Assembly: GCA_902728285.1 (NCBI GenBank)
Contig: CACVBU010000910.1
Span: 124,001 to 188,000, forward strand
Reading direction: 5' to 3'
From: Clytia hemisphaerica
Lineage: Eukaryota; Cnidaria; Hydrozoa; Leptothecata; Clytiidae
DNA length: 64,000 nucleotides
In this document: piece after piece, positions 45,258 through 54,865 of the stretch
How the letters are laid out: each line of letters opens with the position of its first letter
Position numbering within the stretch: the stretch's first letter is position 1
Notes under the pieces: model-generated
Seen by the model: only the letters and a program-made list of their open reading frames with translations
Told to the model about the DNA's origin: nothing
Databases searched by the model: none
Program-made: the position numbers and the translations under genes

Positions 45258-47985
45258 TACAAGAATATATTTACCAGTACATCGTTTTAAACTGGTGTAA
45301 TAAGGCTAACTATATAACACAAATTTACAGAGTTAAAAATGTTTGGGTCAAATATTTACAGTTAAAAAAAACTAGAATAAAAATATAGTATACATACTAA
45401 GGATATTTCCTAAGCGCCAAAAATAGGGAAGTAAATGAAAATAAAAATATATTTAGATTTTGATATTTGTTGTTAAGAGGCTTGTTGATATATCCTCGTT
45501 AATGTTCAGGTCTTTCTTACAGAAGACTGATCTGCTACCACGTAGACAGATACCTACAGCTTTGCAAAGCCCAATGGATAGCTTTTGCCTCATCCAGGTG
45601 ATTACTTCACTGTATGGCTTGTCCTGTTTGCTTGCCATCATTTCGGCCAAACGCGAGATAAATTTTGTACATTCACGTCCCATGCCGCCAGTCGCAGAGA
45701 AGACCAAAGGTGTGAACGATCCATGTTCAATCTCTAACACACGTTGGTTGTATGCTCTCTTCTTTTCCCGTTCGTTTGAATCAAAACACTTCTTGAGGTC
45801 CTGGGAGACATGTCGTTTTGCAAGTGGGTTAAAAACCCTTATGTCGAAGAATGCAGACTGACCTGTCTGCCAGAAACCTCTGGCGTGGATGTCCAAGCGT
45901 GCTTCGTCCCCAGTGATTGCACTGACTTCATGTAGATCTTCACCAGTCAGGGGATGGAGGGCGGGTTCGATTACTACATCTTTACATATGGTTTTAAGCA
46001 TCAATGCAATGGTGTTTCGAAGTTCATTGTGTCGTAATGACACAAATCCCCCCTTTTTGCATGATAGAGCATGTTGTAAATCGAACGGGATGCCACATTC
46101 ACAAAGTGTTGGTAGTCGTTTAAGTTGGTACCCATAACGAATGCGAATGAGGTCCCAGAAAAGCTCCTTGTTAAGCTCATAGCCTTCATCCGCAATTGGA
46201 AGAAGCGTTAGCCAACTTGAGGCCCCTTTGACACATGCAAGGTCATTCAGCTTAAGGAGATCTGGTGACATTTGATCTCTTAAGTTTGATAGGGCTTCAT
46301 TCTGGGCTTTTCTTTTGGCTGACTTTAAGCCGTGTTTGATCTTTTTCACCTCATTTGCATCATCAAGAGGGATTCTCTGGTTGATGATGTTACGAGCTAG
46401 GTGGTTTGTGAGCTTTTGTGAATTTTCATATTCTCCTGTTGACATTTCAGCGAAAATTGGGATGCCCAGACCCCCAAGCTTTGGTGGTAGGGCCATCAAT
46501 TTTCTCAAGTTAGTAGAGCAATTGATCCCATTTGTAATAGCAGGGATAAACTCTGTAGTGATGATGTGGTCGAGTTGTGTAAGTTGTTCTTGGATGTTTG
46601 GAATAGTGCGCATGGCATAGCAAATTTTATGTTTGTAGCCTGCTACAAAAGCAGCATATGCTGCTTGAGGTTCTGTTTTTCCAATTGCACTTAGTACCCT
46701 TATCTCCTCGACCCACTCATCAACTTTGTCTTGCACGAATGCTTTTCTAAAGGATGCATGTCCTAGTGCAGCCCCTAGATGTCTTTTACCTTCTGAGGTG
46801 ATTTTGACACCTGTTCCCTCGAAAATCTCTTTAGCTTGTGCAAGGAAAGTTTCCTTCACAACAATCCACGTTTTTCCAGCATTTGGAAAATAGCCATAGC
46901 TAGGTCCCAGCTGGCAAAGTTTGTCCCACCAGCGACGGAGACCTCTGAGTGTGCCTGCTGCTGTTATGTCTTCGGCATAGGCAGCACTCTTGGTTGTGAG
47001 ATTTTCTTGGTTAGAGAACTCAACGAGTGTAAGAAGTAGTGGTATGGTGGCTATTGCATAGGTTGCCATGATGGCTACTGGGTCACCTTGGGTTGTGCCT
47101 TCCCTAGATTTTAATTCTCCTCCACCGGCGATGAATAAACGAGAGTCAGTTGAATAGCAGTTGTTCACAAACGTTGCTATCACCGGACAAATAATCTTTA
47201 TGTTGTGGAGGAAGAGTTTTCGGTTGACCGAGTTAAAGGCGTTAGTAGCATCTACTAGCAGCACTGCCTCTGTAGATTCTTCATGGTCAAAAATCTGTTT
47301 CATAGCATGGACTAGTGCTTCACAACCTGCTTCGTGACCCGCACAGACTTGAAGAGAACCTACTGAAGACATAATTTCACCTTTAGTTGTAGCTGTAATT
47401 GTTTTACCAATAATTCTGCGAAGTACCTCTCCTATTCCAATGGGACGTAGTCCTGGATTTTTGTCGAGGGGAATCAGTCGGCATGCTAAAAAGGCCTCCA
47501 AGCTGTTTGGGTCATGATCAGTAATGCATAGCTTTTTACACATGTCAGCAAGTGCTGTACAGAGATCATCACTACTCTTACCAAAACTTTTCGAAGTGAG
47601 TATCCTTCGCCACCCAAATGCATCTAGACCGGATGGCCCTGACCCTCCCTTTGTCTTGGCTGCAGCTGTTCTTATTGAAGCTGCATTTATGGACTCAAAC
47701 CTTACATGATGTACTTTAGTAAGTTGGTCTGCAAATAATAAGTTAGGGTCAGGGTCTTTGGGTGGTGGATGTTTTTCTCTCAGAAGATTTAGGGTTTTCG
47801 AGTCAAGCGGAAGTATGCCATTTTGCATGTTGTCCGAAAGTAATTTCAGAGCTGAGTTGATCTCACCTTTTCTTGATCTCTCACCTTGAGAGATGTGAAA
47901 TAGCGTTTGCCGCCTACTTTTTTTGATCTCGCGCTCCAAAAACCATTAAAATGCTAGATCCTATCCGCGGGCACGAAATTTAAAA
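45222..47985 (-). mobile_element. non-LTR-type retroelement inside the MITE
   Basis: A T-run of about 32 bases (45222-45254) is the poly(A) tail of a minus-strand element, and one long ORF fills most of the remainder. Its 5' end lies between the ORF start and the MITE remainder at about 47,985. No convincing target duplication was recognised. Confidence 0.75.
45453..47939 (-). CDS. reverse transcriptase with C-terminal nuclease-like domain; YAED active site
   Basis: 828 codons with no stop. The RT core shows LVDATNAFNSVNR, GTTQGDPVAIMATYA and a catalytic box reading AYAED, where the usual form is YADD. The first aspartate is replaced by Glu (residue 323, codon GAA), which would be expected to cripple polymerisation. 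After the thumb, a CECGIPFDLQHALSC Cys/His cluster precedes a region with RLDIHARGFW and FFDIRV, which looks like a PD-(D/E)XK-type restriction-like endonuclease, as in R2/NeSL-type elements. Similar RT proteins are common in cnidarian and other invertebrate genomes. The assignment to a named clade is uncertain. The start Met follows a short upstream region, so the N-terminus may be truncated. Confidence 0.82.
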   Translation of the reverse strand: MEREIKKSRRQTLFHISQGERSRKGEINSALKLLSDNMQNGILPLDSKTLNLLREKHPPPKDPDPNLLFADQLTKVHHVRFESINAASIRTAAAKTKGGSGPSGLDAFGWRRILTSKSFGKSSDDLCTALADMCKKLCITDHDPNSLEAFLACRLIPLDKNPGLRPIGIGEVLRRIIGKTITATTKGEIMSSVGSLQVCAGHEAGCEALVHAMKQIFDHEESTEAVLLVDATNAFNSVNRKLFLHNIKIICPVIATFVNNCYSTDSRLFIAGGGELKSREGTTQGDPVAIMATYAIATIPLLLTLVEFSNQENLTTKSAAYAEDITAAGTLRGLRRWWDKLCQLGPSYGYFPNAGKTWIVVKETFLAQAKEIFEGTGVKITSEGKRHLGAALGHASFRKAFVQDKVDEWVEEIRVLSAIGKTEPQAAYAAFVAGYKHKICYAMRTIPNIQEQLTQLDHIITTEFIPAITNGINCSTNLRKLMALPPKLGGLGIPIFAEMSTGEYENSQKLTNHLARNIINQRIPLDDANEVKKIKHGLKSAKRKAQNEALSNLRDQMSPDLLKLNDLACVKGASSWLTLLPIADEGYELNKELFWDLIRIRYGYQLKRLPTLCECGIPFDLQHALSCKKGGFVSLRHNELRNTIALMLKTICKDVVIEPALHPLTGEDLHEVSAITGDEARLDIHARGFWQTGQSAFFDIRVFNPLAKRHVSQDLKKCFDSNEREKKRAYNQRVLEIEHGSFTPLVFSATGGMGRECTKFISRLAEMMASKQDKPYSEVITWMRQKLSIGLCKAVGICLRGSRSVFCKKDLNINEDISTSLLTTNIKI

Positions 47986-48221
47986 AGTCAATTTTTTGCC
48001 AGAGAAAGCCTAAAGTTGCATATCTAGCCCTTCGGGCTTTACAGATCTGTGAGTTAGTTAGGAAATCCTAGCTAAGTCACGTGACATTACAAAAGAAATT
48101 CAGCGCATGACCAATCAGAAGCTTCACGGGTTTTCGAAAACAAAAGCAACAATTTTTTTTGCCTGCGATTGCTTGAAGACCGACATCTAGCCCTTCGGGC
48201 TTTTAAATCTATGGGTGACAC

Positions 48222-48351
48222 CGTTTGACTTGTGGCTTATAAAAATTTCAATAGAAAATGTGCCCTCCCTGCAGAGGAATGTAAAGAGATGGAAAAACAG
48301 CTTCTTCAAAACAATAGACAAAGGGCTCGTCATATACCAGGTTCTTTGCCC
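48222..48351. repeat. dispersed repeat fragment with a second copy near 59,860
   Basis: A segment at about 48307-48355 (GGCTCGTCATATACCAGG, TTTGCCCTTA) is similar to 59856-59903. The TTAA-flanked element lies immediately after the first copy, which indicates that it inserted into an older repeat. Confidence 0.6.
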
Positions 48352-49229
48352 TTAAGGTGGGAGTCACATGAAAAATTGAGAAAGTTGATTTTTTACATTT
48401 TCCTGTATAACTTTTGAACTTGAAGAGATTTTTAAATGAAATTTTCTACAGAGGTAACTTAACAATAGATGATTTCAAAAATGTAAAAAAAAGTCTAAAA
48501 ATAGCCAAGACGGGGGTAAAATCAGCCAGGGGGTAATGTACTGTGAAAATATTGTGTCAACGTTTTAGAAAAATCTACAAAACCTATCACAAAAATTTTT
48601 TTGCAGCTTGTTAATATTTGGATAAGGAGTGTTATGAATGGAATTTTTTTTTGAAATTTCATTCCAGGGGGTCTGGAAACTAAAAAATGCATTTTTTGAA
48701 TTTAGAAATCAAAAAAGTATTTTTTCAAAAATGTAATCCATTCATAACACTCTAGACCATAAAGGGAATTTCTCCTGAAAATTTCAAGTTCATAGCACTT
48801 GTCAATCCTGAGAAAACGTTGCCAAGGTGTGCGAAAACCCCCTGAAACCTATTTTGAGAAAACGGACCGCAAAGTCAGAAGTAGATATATATCTCTATTT
48901 CTCTGTAATAAATCAACCGTTTTACAAAATTCTTTCGCTGTTTGACTAAAATGGACTATAGTTCTACTTTATATACTTTAAAAAAGGCTTTGAAATATCA
49001 AAATAGTCCAGAAATTCCAGATTATCACTTTCACGTGATGTGCGCCAATCCTAAAATTTTGCGCCAAACTCCACGTCAACATTGATTAAGTCAATTTAAA
49101 TGTGTTTTCACAACAAAAACCATATTTTCAATGTAATAGATCATCCTAGTATATTTCCTCACTGATTCTGCCAGTTATAGGTTAATCTAAAGTTGATCTG
49201 TTGTGATACAAGAATCCACTTGGACATCT

Positions 49230-49445
49230 CTAGTCGTGCACGATATTCCTTCGTGAATGTAAATAATCCAGCCAGAGGGCGGAGCCGGAGGGAGCGCCCC
49301 AGACCTTCAATAATTCATCACACACAATTGTTAAACCAGCCTCCAGGCTTTCAATTCCTTTAACACTTGGATCTTTAAATAGATACATCATTGAATATGC
49401 CTTTGGTCTTTGTCCTTCAATAAGTTTTCCGGTGTCGTCAAATAA
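49230..49445 (-). pseudogene. unrecognised coding remnant
   Basis: A 72-codon stop-free minus-strand frame ends in TAG at 49230. It has locally higher GC and protein-like composition (GKLIEGQRPKAYSMMYLF, GLTIVCDELLKVWGAP). I do not recognise the family. It may be what remains of the outer element's own transposase. It has no start codon at a sensible position. Confidence 0.35.
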
Positions 49446-50075
49446 TAACTAAGTTCATATCGAAAACGAGTTTGAGAATCAAGTCTTTGGTTTCACCTAG
49501 CTCAAGCTTTCTTAGTTGAGAAGAATGACATTAAAGAGCTAAAAATGTCATCAGTCAATCCAACATTTCCAAATTAAAGCAGTTTTCATAGTCAAAATCA
49601 CTGCTGACTGGCTGACAGCCTCCAAAATTTGTATGATTTTAAAAATATCATTTCTTTGGTTACCATCTTTGATTACGTCATATTAGGAAATCCCGCGAAA
49701 AAAAGGCGGTATTGATTTAGACGCCCGAAAAGGGCGTAAAAAGATCTTTCGTTTGGTATGTCATGATCCTATGTTTAGACAATGTCAATTGAAGAAATAC
49801 ATGGTCAGGAAATCGGGTTTGCGCGAGACCCGAGGTTGAGATTTTTTCTATTTTGGTCACGTGATCAAAACGCATGGGTAAAAGTCGGCGGAGAAGGAGG
49901 ATGCGAAGGTGCTACTTTAGGACTGAAACTTGTAATTATTTCAAATATTATAATTTATTAACATACTTTCGGACAAAAATAATTAGTCACCCGAACAACA
50001 ACAAAAACAAAACATTTTTTTCCAAATATCAAAACAAACAATTTTCTTTCAAATAGAAAAAAATGGTGAAGGTGA

Positions 50076-50636
50076 ATGGAGATCGGATGTGTCTTCCCTG
50101 GCTGTCCTGTCTATCGTGGTTCTCCCCAATATAAAGGAGTAGGTTTGTTCAAGCTGCCTTCTAGGCCAATTGATGCTGAGTGGAAGAAAAATTTGGTGGA
50201 TGTGATAAAAATATATCGTGTTATTGACAGTGATTTAAAAAAGAGAATTGAGAGATCTAAAGTTTGGATATGTGGGAAGCATTACAAAGATTCTGACTTT
50301 GAGTTTACATTAAGTGGAGTGAGAAAACCAAAGTTAAATGCCTTGCCTACGATCAATCTTCCTGAGAAATCTCATGAAAAAAGTGTAACTACTCCTCGAA
50401 GGGTACTTGTTCGTGTGCCTCCACCACCTGTTGCAGACCCAACTCCGGTTGTACCAGTGGTTGAAGAAGAAACTGATGTTGAGGTTGTTGTATTTGAAAC
50501 TTATGAGGATTTCAAGAGTCAATACAATGTTCGAAGTGGAAACTTTCTAATTGGAAGGTTGTTTTTACTGGTGAGCAATGCTTTCTCACTTATGAGCTTG
50601 AGGATTCCAGTCAACATTGCATGCTATCCCTCTTAA
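50076..50636 (+). CDS. THAP-domain protein of the transposon (N-terminal part)
   Basis: The first ~85 residues form a C2CH THAP zinc finger. CVFPGCPVY supplies the first two cysteines, then FKLP, a W in EWKKNL, and WICGKHYKDSDF supplies the last Cys and His. THAP domains bind specific DNA and serve transposon-end recognition in P-type transposases. A proline/valine-rich linker follows. The frame continues into another frame near 50,625, where the next ORF takes over, so this copy has a frameshift or an unrecognised intron. The start ATG is the one directly before the zinc finger. Confidence 0.8.
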   Translation: MEIGCVFPGCPVYRGSPQYKGVGLFKLPSRPIDAEWKKNLVDVIKIYRVIDSDLKKRIERSKVWICGKHYKDSDFEFTLSGVRKPKLNALPTINLPEKSHEKSVTTPRRVLVRVPPPPVADPTPVVPVVEEETDVEVVVFETYEDFKSQYNVRSGNFLIGRLFLLVSNAFSLMSLRIPVNIACYPS

Positions 50637-51188
50637 ATATGACAAAGAAGTTCAAGTTCCATCAGAGATTCGTTATAGAAGTGATGTTTGCGAAGTTCTA
50701 GTTCCAGGCAGTAGAGAAATATGTAGAATTTGTAATTCCTCAGAAAAGAAGAAAGATGTTAAAGACAAAAGTAACCTTACTCCAGCTTCAAAGTTTGCAC
50801 CACTATCAAAGACGAACCCGCAGAAAGTCATCTTAGCCCTGCAACAAGAAAGAGCCCTAACAAAGAAGCTAACGATTGATATTGAACACCTCAAAAATGA
50901 AATGGAGTCTAAAGGTATTGCTGTTTCGTCTGGTATGGCTGATGATATCAATGCCATTATGAAAAACCAAAGTGAAGATTCATCGCCTTTCATGAAGCTT
51001 TTTTGGCGAGGTACAATGCAAATGCTCTCCGTGTTCAAAGATTCATAACACCCACTCGAACTGGCAATACCAAAGGTGTTCACAGAGGAAAAAGGATGCC
51101 GTCTTGGACAGTTGTTGACAGCCAACCACTGAAAAAAAGGCGAACAAACCAGATTGGTGCAAATGGAGAAGATGCAAATGAGGAATAG
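50617..51188 (+). pseudogene. continuation of the THAP transposon protein, frame-shifted
   Basis: The +1-shifted frame 50617-51048 continues the protein with a coiled-coil-like stretch (LALQQERALTKKLTIDIEHL) and an SPFMKLFWR motif seen next to catalytic domains in THAP-type transposase families. A third frame then runs to 51188 with a basic KKRRTNQ tail. No DDE/DDD catalytic region follows, so either the domain has been deleted or this ORF is only a DNA-binding partner. Confidence 0.5.
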
Positions 51189-52736
51189 ATTTGAATAGAG
51201 GATAGTTGAACATAGTTTTTATGGCCAGTTTAAAAGCTCCCAGTTTAGTTTAGTAAGTTTTTCAATTAATTTTTGCGGTTTTGCCCTTTTTTAGACAAAT
51301 TTCTTTCATTTTACTAGGGGTTTTGTAAATTTTTGGATGAAATTGGCATAAAATTGTATTTCACGGGTTTGAGTTTAATTTTTTAGCAAATATTAGCTTT
51401 TCCACTAATGTCCTGGCAGGTCAACTATTGTATTGTAGTCTAAACTCGAATTAAAATTTGGAAGCCGGCAACAATGAGCGTACCTTGGCAGTCGTGAAAC
51501 CCCCACCTCTGAGTGGATAGTACGCACACGATTTTGCGGGGGACCGGTAGCCTGTAATTTTTTATTATCAACTTAAACTTTTGAAAAACTGCAGATGTGT
51601 TCATGTTCCTTGATCTAAATTTGTATTTTTCCTTTATTTAGAAAAATTGCGGATGAGTTGCCACGTTAGCTTAATGTAAAGCACCTATATATGATATAGG
51701 AGATCTAGGTTCAAATCCTAGGCGTGGCAGGTAAATTTTGGAAATCGACTCTGAAAGAAAGAAGTTCACTTCGCTTCACTTCAAAGTAAAGGTGAGAGAG
51801 GGAATTCATCTTAAGATTTTATTATTACATAGCAAATATGAGGAGTTGCTGGCTGTTAGGCAGAAAGTGCCAATTTACATACTTACCTGTTAAAGTGCAT
51901 AAAGCAAGTACCTAACACAGGTTGACCCTGAACATTCCTCAATTTGCCATGTAATAATTATGGATTTATGCGAGGGGTTTTTAAGTACTGAAAAAAATTA
52001 CGTACATCCTTTAGAAAAATCACAAAAAAATCAAAAATGCCAATGAAGCAGAATGAAGTTTATTCTTTTACTTTAAAAAATAACTTTAGTTTCATGAGGG
52101 AGTCCATCCTGCTTTGTCAACATGTCAGCCCAGCTCCACAAAATTTGGTTATGTAATGAAATTAGTTTTTACCCATGTTTTAAAGAGACATGTTGACACT
52201 CCTGGGCTTTGGACCAGGCAATGGTGAGTTACCTCCCTCAAGAGGTACACAAATAGCAGTTTTAAGGACCAAAAATTGGCCTACTAAACTGCACAAAGTG
52301 ATTTTCAACAAAAATCAAACGTACACATCAGCTCAGAATAATCAAAACAACACGTAACAATAACAACTATTAATTTCAATAAACCAAGAGAACTTAACAA
52401 ATACACAAATTGCAGTTTTAGAGATGATCCCTTGACCCCTCACTAAACTGTGTATATTATTTTTTGTAGCAAACAATGATCATTTTTCAAAAACAAAAGA
52501 ATCAATCAACAAAAAGCACTTTTAAAGAAAGTCTGTGAGACAATCTCATTAAACTGCATTTGTTGTTAATTTTGCATGAATGCAAATTCAAAAAAAAATT
52601 TGAACACTATAGTATAACATCATGTAACTAACAAGAACAAATCTAACCCATAATCATAGAAAAAAAAAGAACATTAACAAAAATATCTTTAACAAGCCAA
52701 TAAATTTTCAACAGTTTTTTTTATCGTTATTTTTCT
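51189..52736. other. non-coding middle of the THAP transposon
   Basis: AT-rich sequence between two convergent ORFs. Apart from the tRNA-like sequence at 51659-51729 I see no gene. A CACTTCGCTTCACTTC-type simple repeat lies near 51,770. Confidence 0.45.
51659..51729 (+). tRNA. tRNA-like cloverleaf (anticodon position ATG)
   Basis: The sequence folds as a tRNA. The acceptor stem is TGCCACG/CGTGGCA (7 bp), the D stem GCTT/AAGC, the anticodon stem CCTAT/ATAGG with loop ATATGAT, and the T stem CTAGG/CCTAG with loop TTCAAAT. The anticodon would read ATG (His). The B box is near-canonical. The A box lacks the conserved GG, so the D arm resembles animal mitochondrial tRNAs. It may be an organelle-derived fragment or a decayed tRNA gene. 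Confidence 0.45.
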
Positions 52737-53656
52737 TTAAGTTGTTTCGTAGACTCCCCTTTGATTTCTTTCTTTCTCTTTTATTTTGTACTTTTGAATG
52801 ATATCTTTAGCAAATGAAAATGAGCGCACTCTAACATACAACTCTATCAAACATTTGAGTAATTCTGTCAAAATATCTTCAGGGACATTGTCAAAACTTT
52901 GAATGATATTTTGATAATGGCCAACAACAGTATCATTTTTAGACAGAACACTTACAATGAAGGGTATATCGATCGATCTTATATTAGCCTTAGAGGTCTC
53001 TTTTCTGAATACTTTTTCTGTTTCAATGAAAATGGCTTGAAAATCTTCATTTACACAACATAAACCACCCCTGTTTTGAGCTTCAATCAATGTCTGTCCT
53101 TCATCGCTAACGATACCATTTTCTAATATACTTATAATGGCCTGGTTACGTGTTTTGGAAAAATTTTTGTTTCTTGCCTTTTTTACCAATTTACGCACAA
53201 CATATCCTGACAAGTATTGCAGGGCATCTCTCTCAGTCTTAGAAATGGGCTTGACTTGGTTTTTTTCTTCATCAGGCTCAGCTTGAGGTGATTTATAAAA
53301 ATGGACAATCTTCTCACCTAACCTTGTTATCAAAAGAGTAGCAGCAGGAAATGATAAGGATGGAAAGTAACTGCAAGAATCAAGGGCAAACGCATCAAAA
53401 AAGCTGTCGAGAAACTTACCAACATTTCCAGATTTTTCAAGGATTTTGAAAATTTCTTTGGCTTCTTTAATGAGCGTTTCACAGACTTGGTTGTTATAGC
53501 ACTTGAAATTATGCCCACGACAACCTCACCCAATTCGAGATCCTCATCTAAAACCTCAAAGAATGCAGAAATATCCTCATTGGGGTCCAGTAAGTCAAAT
53601 TCTGTATCAGATTCAACCATTTCTTCAAAGATTTCAGTTCCAAGGTGCTCAGCCAT
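52737..53656 (-). pseudogene. second transposon protein, frame-shifted, family not recognised
   Basis: Begins at ATG 53656 with an acidic region (MAEHLGTEIFEEMVES). Around 53,480 the coding reading switches frame and continues through an IFKILEKSGNVG-type and FPSLSFPA-like stretch into the 52737-53333 frame. That frame contains LQYLSGYVVRKLVKKARN, a motif reminiscent of the C-terminal part of several transposases, and a CC pair. The two halves lie in different frames, so this copy is broken. It is convergent to the THAP ORF and ends about 1.5 kb from it. It could be the transposase C-terminal half or a separate accessory protein. Confidence 0.5.
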
Positions 53657-53813
53657 CTTGTTTCCATGAAAAACAAAAGGTAATGTTTACTTTTTTGAAC
53701 AGTCCTAAGGTAGCAGACTCGCCTCCGCCGAAAACCTACCCATGCGTTTTGATCACGTGACCAAAACAAAATGAACTTCAACCTTTTACCCGGGACTTCC
53801 TGACCAGGTAGAG

Positions 53814-54273
53814 AATTTTAAAATTTTCTGAGGCCGAAGGCCGAAAAGGAAATTTGAATTTTATGAGCTTAAAATCAGACGAATTCATTATGCCGAGCGG
53901 ACGCAGTCTAGAGTGAGTGGAACGAAGGCTAAGAAAAGCATCGTAGATGCGTCCTATATGATGTGACAAATAGAAATGTGTAGACGTCGCATGTGACGTA
54001 TATATTAATATATCTTTCCTTGAATGAAATGCTAATATTAATAACTAAATAAAATATAAACTATATAGATATAAAGTTTAAGATCTCCTTCCTCGTCTGC
54101 CGCCACGACCACGTCTTTTCCCTCGATTGTGGTTCTCTGCATAAAAGATAGAATACAGTGTAAGCAGTTTAAAAGCAAAGTAGGGAGGAGGGATGGGAAT
54201 GAATTCGTCTGATTTTAAGCTCATAAAATTCAAATTTCCTTTTCGGCCTTCGGCCTCAGAAAATTTTAAAATT
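53814..54273. repeat. inverted repeats of 76 bp next to the DIRS-like element
   Basis: Arms 53814-53889 and 54198-54273 are inverse copies (AATTTTAAAATTTTCTGAGG outward). Part of the left arm plus following sequence (AAAATCAGACGAATTC to CTAGAGTGAGT) also matches the DIRS terminal repeats. This could be the internal complementary region or a terminal repeat of the DIRS-like element, or a solo relative. Confidence 0.65.
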
Positions 54274-54381
54274 TTATATCGCTTAAAATCAGACGAATTC
54301 ATTATGCCGAGCGGACGCAGTCTAGAGTGAGTCTTCACAAAAGGCTGCGGAACGCCGGCTAAGTCCTCGTTTAAAGCAACT

Positions 54382-54516
54382 TCAGTCCTGTAGGAGTATA
54401 TTTTGGTACTTTTCTGCCGAACTGAATTCTTTGTTGTAAAATTTTTGCCATACTGATGCATTAGACCAGTTCCCCATTTTTAAAATGTCTTTAAGATTTG
54501 CCCCTTTTTTGTATGC
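54382..54516 (-). pseudogene. detached C-terminus of the tyrosine recombinase
   Basis: About 44 codons in good frame end with TGA at 54382. They include ILKMGNWSNASVWQKFYNKE, where FY holds the expected catalytic Tyr. It is separated from the rest of the recombinase by a 341-bp insertion and overlaps the start of the left terminal repeat region. Confidence 0.85.
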
Positions 54517-54524
54517 CTTTGAAG

Positions 54525-54865
54525 GGGGGGGGGTTCATGGTTGGCGGAGGAGCGGAATCGGGCCTTTTTTCGGACGGAGTGGCGGAATTTGGCGAAAATT
54601 TAGACGGAATTACGGAAATTGGGTTCTCTGACGGAGACGGAAAATTAGATAATTTTACTGCGGAAAAACGGAATTTAGCAAAAAAATTTGCGGAATTTCG
54701 GAATTGGTAAAAGATATTCAAAATTTGCGGAATTTTTGACAAAAATATTGAATTTCAAAGGAATTTTCGGTGACGGAATTTTGGTTCAATTTAAGACGGT
54801 TTGACGGAAATTGGGGAAAAAATTGACGGAATTGCGGAATCGGGTACCCCCTGAAACCCCCCCCC
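54525..54865. mobile_element. 341-bp insertion with G/C-tract ends and GCGGAAT repeats
   Basis: CTTTGAAG is present at 54517-54524 and at 54866-54873, an 8-bp target duplication. The insert begins with a G-tract and ends with a C-tract (TACCCCCTGAAACCCCC). Its interior repeats GACGGAATT / GCGGAAT words about a dozen times. A related right end (AGTACCCCTTGAAACCCCC) occurs at 63630-63660. An 8-bp duplication points to a hAT-type transposase. Confidence 0.85.

Larger units (their letters stand above)
45095..48051. mobile_element. inner MITE, same family, itself interrupted
   Basis: CACAGATCTGTAAAGCCCG at 45095 is matched by its inverse ending at 48051. AGTTAGTT on both sides (45087-45094 and 48052-48059) is an 8-bp target duplication. 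The interior is split by a reverse-transcriptase element starting at the T-run near 45222. Confidence 0.9.
45029..48212. mobile_element. outer MITE of a three-level nest
   Basis: The ends carry AAGCCCGAAGGGCTAGATGTC on the left and its inverse on the right. GGGTGACAC occurs on both sides (45020-45028 and 48213-48221), an 8-9-bp duplication as hAT elements make. The native element is only about 225 bp. The rest is an inner copy of the same family plus a retroelement. Confidence 0.9.
49800..53808. mobile_element. 4-kb DNA transposon with a THAP protein and a second, convergent ORF
   Basis: The ends are long imperfect inverted repeats. CATGGTCAGGAA at 49800 pairs with TTCCTGACCAGG ending at 53808, and a strong inner block of TTTTGGTCACGTGATCAAAA plus CGCATGGGTA follows at about 49853-49883 and 53737-53767. 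A CATG-type end and a THAP protein recall P elements, but no 8-bp target duplication is visible and no P-type catalytic core was identified. Confidence 0.8.
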
